Shown here in pieces: positions 4,935 to 8,332 of a DNA stretch of 8,332 nt. The notes under the pieces were generated by a model that had not been told where the DNA came from, did not search any database, and saw nothing but the letters and a program-made list of their open reading frames with translations. The stretch is from NCBI GenBank assembly GCA_012512995.1, contig JAAZDA010000485.1, forward strand, positions 1 to 8,332, written 5' to 3'. The DNA comes from Clostridiales bacterium (GTDB lineage: Bacteria > Bacillota > Clostridia > Lachnospirales > Lachnospiraceae). Both the position numbers and the translations under genes were made by a program. Every line of letters begins with the position of its first letter. Within the stretch, counting starts at the first letter, position 1.

Positions 4935-5783
4935 ATGAATCAAAACAAGAACACAACACCTGATGAATTAATGTCTCTGATGTCGAAACGACTTAATATG
5001 CTTGCTACCATTATTAAATCGGCAGAAAAGGACCTTAGGAATTCTCCCGAAGGATCACTTCGCATGTTGAAGAATCATGGGTCAAAACAGTATTATCATT
5101 GCTGCCCCGGTTGCAATCATGGTGAATACATTCGCAGGTCAGATGAAAAACTCCCTCGAAAAATCGCTCAAAGAGACTATGCAAAATTAACTATAGAAGC
5201 CGCCCAAAAAGAGTGTCGTGTTCTGACTGATTATATCGAACACTATGACCCAGATCTGAGTTCATTTATTGCTGAAAAACTCCCGTTGTATAAACAGGAA
5301 TTAGTCAAGCCATATATTGAATCTGATCATGATTACATAGCGCGATGGTTAGGCATAAAAGAAAAAATCAAGTCAGAAAATAATGCACAAATGCTGGAGA
5401 AATACCCTATCGAAACTGGAAGTAAAGGAATTGTGACAGAGCGTGGCGAGTTTGTGCGTTCTAAATCCGAAAAAATTCTGGCGGATAAGCTGTTCTCAAT
5501 GCGCATCCCGTACTCATACGAATGTCCACTATACGTGAAAAACTTAGGCTATTTATATCCTGATTTCACACTTCTTAACACACGAACGCGGAACGAGTAC
5601 TACTGGGAGCACCTTGGTATGATGAGCAAGGATGATTACTGTGAGAAAGCTATACAAAAGATTGAGATTTACGAGCAAAACAATATATATCCCGGGAGCG
5701 GTCTGATTCTGACATATGAAGCGGAAAACCATGCTTTTAACTCGTCTTTGTTGGAAGGGCTGATTAGAGAGTATCTTATATAA
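4935..5783 (+). CDS. PD-(D/E)XK nuclease-like protein of unknown role
   Basis: The 282-residue product has an N-terminal alpha-helical part (about 10-160) and a C-terminal domain that fits a PD-(D/E)XK-like fold: RSKSEKILADKL (175-186, Glu179), a strand with Glu196, YPDFTLL (208-214, Pro209-Asp210), and WEHLGMM (224-230, Glu225), followed by a helix with Tyr235 and a Tyr-rich strand. From memory, uncharacterised clostridial proteins with the same RSKSE / YPDFTLL / EHxGMM order are common. The usual lysine of the ExK motif is replaced by Leu227 of EHL, so catalysis is uncertain. An HCCPGC cluster (55-60) near a QYYH motif is unusual. The start is set by AAAGGAG at 4921-4927. The gene looks more A+T-rich than its neighbours, stands alone, and sits just after two REP-like palindromes, all of which suggest acquisition. 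A defence or DNA-repair role is possible but unproven. Confidence 0.75.
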   Translation: MNQNKNTTPDELMSLMSKRLNMLATIIKSAEKDLRNSPEGSLRMLKNHGSKQYYHCCPGCNHGEYIRRSDEKLPRKIAQRDYAKLTIEAAQKECRVLTDYIEHYDPDLSSFIAEKLPLYKQELVKPYIESDHDYIARWLGIKEKIKSENNAQMLEKYPIETGSKGIVTERGEFVRSKSEKILADKLFSMRIPYSYECPLYVKNLGYLYPDFTLLNTRTRNEYYWEHLGMMSKDDYCEKAIQKIEIYEQNNIYPGSGLILTYEAENHAFNSSLLEGLIREYLI

Positions 5784-5937
5784 ATCATGCCAGGCAATTG
5801 CCATATCGTCTGATAAGTATGAAATCGGCATTGCACATCCGCCGACCGGTTCTATGACTTGCCGAACTTGCTTCTCTTTATGTTAACTTCCAGTAAATTT
5901 TGCACCTAAACATTTCAGCGAATTGGGAAATACGGTA

Positions 5938-5953
5938 TTGACCGCATAGTCAA
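5938..5953. promoter_or_regulatory. TetR operator O1, overlapping the -35 element
   Basis: TTGAC (5938-5942) and GTCAA (5949-5953) form an inverted repeat with a 6-nt gap. The left half-site coincides with the -35 hexamer, so a bound repressor would block RNA polymerase. Confidence 0.65.
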
Positions 5954-5966
5954 CTTCTGCTATAAC
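5938..5966 (+). promoter_or_regulatory. Promoter of the tetR-antiporter operon
   Basis: TTGACC (5938-5943) and TATAAC (5961-5966) are separated by exactly 17 nt, each one base from the sigma-A consensus. Transcription would begin around 5972-5974, inside operator O2. The promoter is thus flanked by two copies of the same operator. Confidence 0.75.
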
Positions 5967-5969
5967 ATC

Positions 5970-5987
5970 ATTGACCAGGTGGTCAAT
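5970..5987. promoter_or_regulatory. TetR operator O2, over the transcription start
   Basis: ATTGACCA (5970-5977) and TGGTCAAT (5980-5987) are perfect inverted repeats around GG. The core, TTGAC-N6-GTCAA (5971-5986), has the same half-sites and gap as O1, with centres 33 bp apart, close to three helical turns. It is the better of the two sites and lies at the predicted +1. Confidence 0.8.
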
Positions 5988-6001
5988 AGATTCCGACTGG
6001 A

Positions 6002-6040
6002 ATTTGCGTTTGACATTTGCGTTTGACATCTGCGTTCGGT
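6002..6040 (+). repeat. Three 13-bp tandem repeats in the tetR leader
   Basis: ATTTGCGTTTGAC occurs at 6002-6014 and 6015-6027 with no gap, followed by a diverged third unit ATCTGCGTTCGGT (6028-6040). The two exact units each contain TTGAC, the operator half-site, in direct orientation. Slippage during replication could change the copy number. Confidence 0.8.
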
Positions 6041-6090
6041 ATCTGACTGATTATAAAATGAACAATTCTGATATAGAAAAGAGAAAACAC

Positions 6091-6696
6091 ATGAAGAATC
6101 AGGAGAAGACAGAGCTCACAGTTGCCAAGATCACTGCGGCAGCCATGGATGAATTCGGGAGCAGTGGATACGCTGGTGGCACGATAAACAACATATGCAA
6201 AACAGGTATCAACAAGGGGCTTATATACCACAATTTCAAAGACAAAGACGAGCTTTATTTGTTTTGTCTGAAGAAGAGCTGTGAGAAATTATGCGATTAT
6301 CTTGAAAACGGAAAAAAGCTTGATGACCCTGCGGATTACATGAAACTAAGGATCAGATTCTTCGATGCGAACCCGAACGAAGCACATATTTTCTTCGAGG
6401 CACTGCTGTGCCCACCGGCCGCACTGCAAGGCAGGATCCAGGATGAAATGCAGCGTTTCAACAAGATCAACGATACTGTCTGTCGCAACGCGCTGGCAAA
6501 ACTCTCGCTGCGTGACGGTATCTCCGAAGACGATGCCCTGTCTTATGTCAGGCAATTGCAGGTAATGTTCAACGGGTATTTTTCAAGTCCTGCCTGCCGC
6601 GACATTCCCATTGCTGAGAAGGCCCGCCGGCATGAGGAAAGCATGTCAAAACTCCTGGGCTTCATGTTGTATGGAATTGCAAAGGATGGTGAATAA
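6091..6696 (+). CDS. TetR-family transcriptional repressor
   Basis: The 201-residue product has the usual TetR length. Residues about 9-55 form the N-terminal DNA-binding domain. The helix-turn-helix TINNICKTGINKGLIYHNF (31-49) aligns with the family pattern I..IA..AGVSKGTLYHYF, followed by the standard DKDELYLF helix. The rest (about 60-201) is the helical ligand-binding and dimerisation part, with no recognisable subfamily; Cys107, Cys131 and Cys169 are noted. It most likely represses its own promoter through operators O1 and O2 and releases it when a ligand, perhaps linked to the transporter, binds. The antiporter gene starts 2 nt after its stop codon. I chose ATG 6091, which has a weak AAGAG upstream. 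ATG 6058 would add 11 residues, and the open frame continues upstream to TTG 5971 inside operator O2, which is unlikely to be used. Confidence 0.85.
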   Translation: MKNQEKTELTVAKITAAAMDEFGSSGYAGGTINNICKTGINKGLIYHNFKDKDELYLFCLKKSCEKLCDYLENGKKLDDPADYMKLRIRFFDANPNEAHIFFEALLCPPAALQGRIQDEMQRFNKINDTVCRNALAKLSLRDGISEDDALSYVRQLQVMFNGYFSSPACRDIPIAEKARRHEESMSKLLGFMLYGIAKDGE

Positions 6697-6698
6697 TA

Positions 6699-7910
6699 AT
6701 GCTGGTTCTTCGTTGGATCTGCGTACTTGTAATTGCATATTTTGCCGGAAGGCTTGTCAGCAAATTCAAAATGCCCTCTATTCTGGGATGGCTGATAGCA
6801 GGTATGATTTTTGGTCCACATGCCGTGGGGCTCATGCCACAGGCAATTCTCGATGCCTCATGGTACAAGATAATTATCATGTGGATGCAGTGTGCATTCG
6901 GTCTTATGCTCGGGACTGAGCTTCTGTGGAGCAAGATCAAGGGCTACGGCAAAGCTCTCATGATCACAACTCTCACTCAATCGCTCGGCACCTTTGTTGT
7001 TGTTTCTGCGGCCTTCGCGGTGGTATTTTATTTTGTCGGCGTTCCGCTCTATCTTGCTCTGGCCTTCGGCGGTATTGCACTCGCTACGGCGCCGGCTCCG
7101 GCTCTGTCGATCGTCAGTGAATTCCACGCAAAGGGGCCCGTCACTGACACCCTGCTGCCCATGGCTGTCCTTGATGATGTCGTAGGAATCGTTGTCTTCT
7201 TCACCGTTGATTCGTTCATAGCAGGGATTGTGTCAGGCGGCGCTGTTCCACTTTATATGATTCCTGTCATGATCTTTCTTCCTGTCGCAATAGGCGTTGC
7301 GGTAGGTTTTCCATGTGCTCTGCTCCTTCGGAAAGCGAAGGGCAAAACAAGAATTCTCACGGTCGTTCTCGTCGGAATTACCGCGACCGTTTTCGTCGGC
7401 TGGCTGTTCAACAATTACCTGCTCTCCGGGATTACACTCAATTATATGCTGATGGGTGTTGCGTTCTTAGCAGTTTTCACTAACATGGTAAATGAGCCGC
7501 AGCTTGCTGAGATCACGGATGATTTCAGGCCAATACTTGCTATTGCTCTGCTGTCCGCCATCGTTGATCTCGGTGCTCCGCTCGACTATCATCTGATCAT
7601 CGGCGCAGGCGGCTATACCTTTCTTTACATTGCAGCGCGCGCATTCGGCAAATATTTTGGCGCGAGTCTTGGCGCAACTGCCATGAAGATGCCTGTCACC
7701 GTCAGGAAATATCTGGGGCTCACGTTGCTGCCACACTCAGGGGTATCACTTGTTTTCACTGGTATCATTTGCACTGTGCTCTCAGGCGTTCCTGAGCTGG
7801 CACAAATAGTGCAGGGGACAATTGCCGCAGCCGCAGTGATCAATGAGATAATCGCTGTTTTCGCGGCAAGAAAAGGATTCGAGTTGGCAGGGGAGATTAA
7901 GAAAGCGTAG
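6699..7910 (+). CDS. CPA2-type cation/proton antiporter
   Basis: This 403-residue polytopic membrane protein has about 12 hydrophobic segments, normal for the antiporter core. Family markers are visible: the first helix with GRLVSKFKMPSILGWLIAGMIFGP (17-40), the broken helix ATAPAPAL (129-136), and the paired acids Asp159-Asp160 in AVLDDVVGIVVF. The DD pair is typical of electrogenic CPA2/NapA-like exchangers and binds the transported ion and proton. Arg314 in YIAARAFGKYFG fits the conserved basic residue of the core domain, and LLPHSGVSLVF (343-353) matches the later core helix. There is no C-terminal TrkA-N/KTN domain as in KefB/KefC. It likely exchanges Na+ or another monovalent cation for H+, but the substrate cannot be read from sequence. 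It is translationally coupled to tetR: GGTGA at 6688-6692 lies at the end of tetR, 6 nt before the ATG. Confidence 0.9.
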   Translation: MLVLRWICVLVIAYFAGRLVSKFKMPSILGWLIAGMIFGPHAVGLMPQAILDASWYKIIIMWMQCAFGLMLGTELLWSKIKGYGKALMITTLTQSLGTFVVVSAAFAVVFYFVGVPLYLALAFGGIALATAPAPALSIVSEFHAKGPVTDTLLPMAVLDDVVGIVVFFTVDSFIAGIVSGGAVPLYMIPVMIFLPVAIGVAVGFPCALLLRKAKGKTRILTVVLVGITATVFVGWLFNNYLLSGITLNYMLMGVAFLAVFTNMVNEPQLAEITDDFRPILAIALLSAIVDLGAPLDYHLIIGAGGYTFLYIAARAFGKYFGASLGATAMKMPVTVRKYLGLTLLPHSGVSLVFTGIICTVLSGVPELAQIVQGTIAAAAVINEIIAVFAARKGFELAGEIKKA

Positions 7911-7939
7911 GAAATTAGATCACAGTGATTGCTAACACG

Positions 7940-7965
7940 CCGCCATTTACAATGGTAAATCGCGG
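7940..7965. terminator. Hairpin between converging genes, possible terminator
   Basis: CCGCCATTTAC (7940-7950) pairs with GTAAATCGCGG (7955-7965) with one mismatch and a 4-nt loop. It lies between the antiporter stop and the converging proX stop, where a bidirectional terminator would be expected. Neither strand has a clear T-run, so intrinsic termination would be weak. A second small palindrome, GGCATGATGCC (7965-7975), adjoins it. Confidence 0.35.
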
Positions 7966-7983
7966 GCATGATGCCAGGTATTA

Positions 7984-8332
7984 TTACGACAACACGACTG
8001 TCTGATAATCATGATGCACAGCCTTGAGGAACTTGCCTGTAATATCTGCTGTTCTGAGCCTAAGGCTTGATGTGTTAATGCATGGATGGCAGCCGATGTA
8101 CTCGCTCTTTAAGAGGTCGCTGTCGATCAGAAGTTTCACATTGTTCTCTTTGTCATTCATGAGTCCCATTACGCTCACTGATCCAGGGGTGATGTCGAGA
8201 AACTTCTCCATGAACTCAGCCGTGGCGAAAGAGAGCCTCGCGCTGCCGATCTGGTGCGAGATCTCTTTTGTTTTGAAATGCTTGTCACCCTCTATCATGA
8301 GGATGTAGAAGTTCGTCTTCTGGGTATTGCAC
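7984..8332 (-). CDS. proX: ProX-type prolyl-tRNA deacylase (YbaK/ProX family), 5' partial
   Basis: The minus-strand frame is open from the window edge to TAA at 7986-7984, giving 115 residues, roughly the C-terminal two-thirds of a family that is usually about 160-170 long. The visible part starts CNTQKTNFYILMIEGDKHFK and carries the family signatures in order: the K-T-K-E-I-S-x-Q-I-G-S-A-R-L-S-F helix, the LDITPGSVSVMGLMND segment, a basic/acidic K-E-N-N-V-K-L-L-I-D strand, and the IGCHPCINTSSLRLRTADI segment near the C-terminus. These enzymes act in trans in the cytoplasm to hydrolyse wrongly charged tRNA-Pro, mainly Ala-tRNA-Pro, protecting translation fidelity. The gene converges on the antiporter with about 73 nt between their stop codons. 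It shows no link to the neighbouring operon and is probably a housekeeping gene. The start codon lies outside the window. Confidence 0.9.
   Translation of the reverse strand, partial: CNTQKTNFYILMIEGDKHFKTKEISHQIGSARLSFATAEFMEKFLDITPGSVSVMGLMNDKENNVKLLIDSDLLKSEYIGCHPCINTSSLRLRTADITGKFLKAVHHDYQTVVLS

Noticed and set aside
5784..5937. Gap between the nuclease-like gene and the tetR promoter
   Set aside because: Apart from a 10-bp palindrome GGCAATTGCC (5793-5802), I see no terminator with a T-run, RNA gene or reading frame worth reporting.
6010..6057. Second tetR promoter using TTGACA in the tandem repeats and TATAAA at 6052-6057
   Set aside because: Both TTGACA hexamers lie too far from TATAAA (23 nt or more), so no normal promoter spacing exists.
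5971..6090. Longer TetR starting at TTG 5971
   Set aside because: The codon lies inside the operator and at the predicted transcription start, and would add 40 residues before a domain that normally begins near the N-terminus.
8024..8308. 94-codon plus-strand reading frame at the right end
   Set aside because: It is the antisense shadow of proX, whose protein has clear family signatures.

Overview
The window reads as low-to-mid G+C Gram-positive chromosome, most likely Clostridia (Bacillota). The reasons are strong AGGAGG/GGTGA-type ribosome binding sites, three secreted lipoproteins with clostridial-style signal peptides and acidic Ser/Ala/Glu linkers, a ProX-type prolyl-tRNA deacylase, and a WEH-type PD-(D/E)XK nuclease-like protein that I know mainly from Clostridia. 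This placement rests on protein style only.

Layout. Positions 1-90 are the 3' end of a gene whose product ends in a C-P-Y-C...C-E-F-C zinc ribbon. From about 204 to 4440, four co-directional genes encode exported proteins: a three-domain lipoprotein, a lipoprotein with a long low-complexity linker, a small N-terminally anchored membrane protein, and a right-handed beta-helix lipoprotein. The gaps between these genes are filled with inverted repeats. Four of the hairpins share the outline AATGC...GCATA with different inner arms, and three of those begin on an ATG with a purine-rich Shine-Dalgarno-like string just upstream. A terminator-like hairpin lies after the first lipoprotein. Positions 4441-4934 hold no gene but contain two nearly identical 42-bp REP-like palindromes (one mismatch), a possible promoter, and a C-rich, G-poor leader. 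This leads to a PD-(D/E)XK-like gene (4935-5783) that looks more A+T-rich than its neighbours and may be acquired.

Positions 5938-7910 form a compact two-gene operon: a TetR-family repressor and a CPA2-type cation/proton antiporter, separated by 2 nt. Its promoter (TTGACC-N17-TATAAC) is bracketed by two TTGAC-N6-GTCAA operators whose centres are 33 bp apart, the expected design of an autorepressed TetR-transporter unit. Three 13-bp tandem repeats follow in the leader. A convergent, 5'-truncated proX gene closes the window on the minus strand.

The most unusual signals are the AATGC...GCATA hairpin family with its mini-ORFs, the doublet palindrome beside the nuclease-like gene with its C-rich leader, and the complete dual-operator promoter of the tetR-antiporter operon. 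The lipoprotein cluster has no function I can name.
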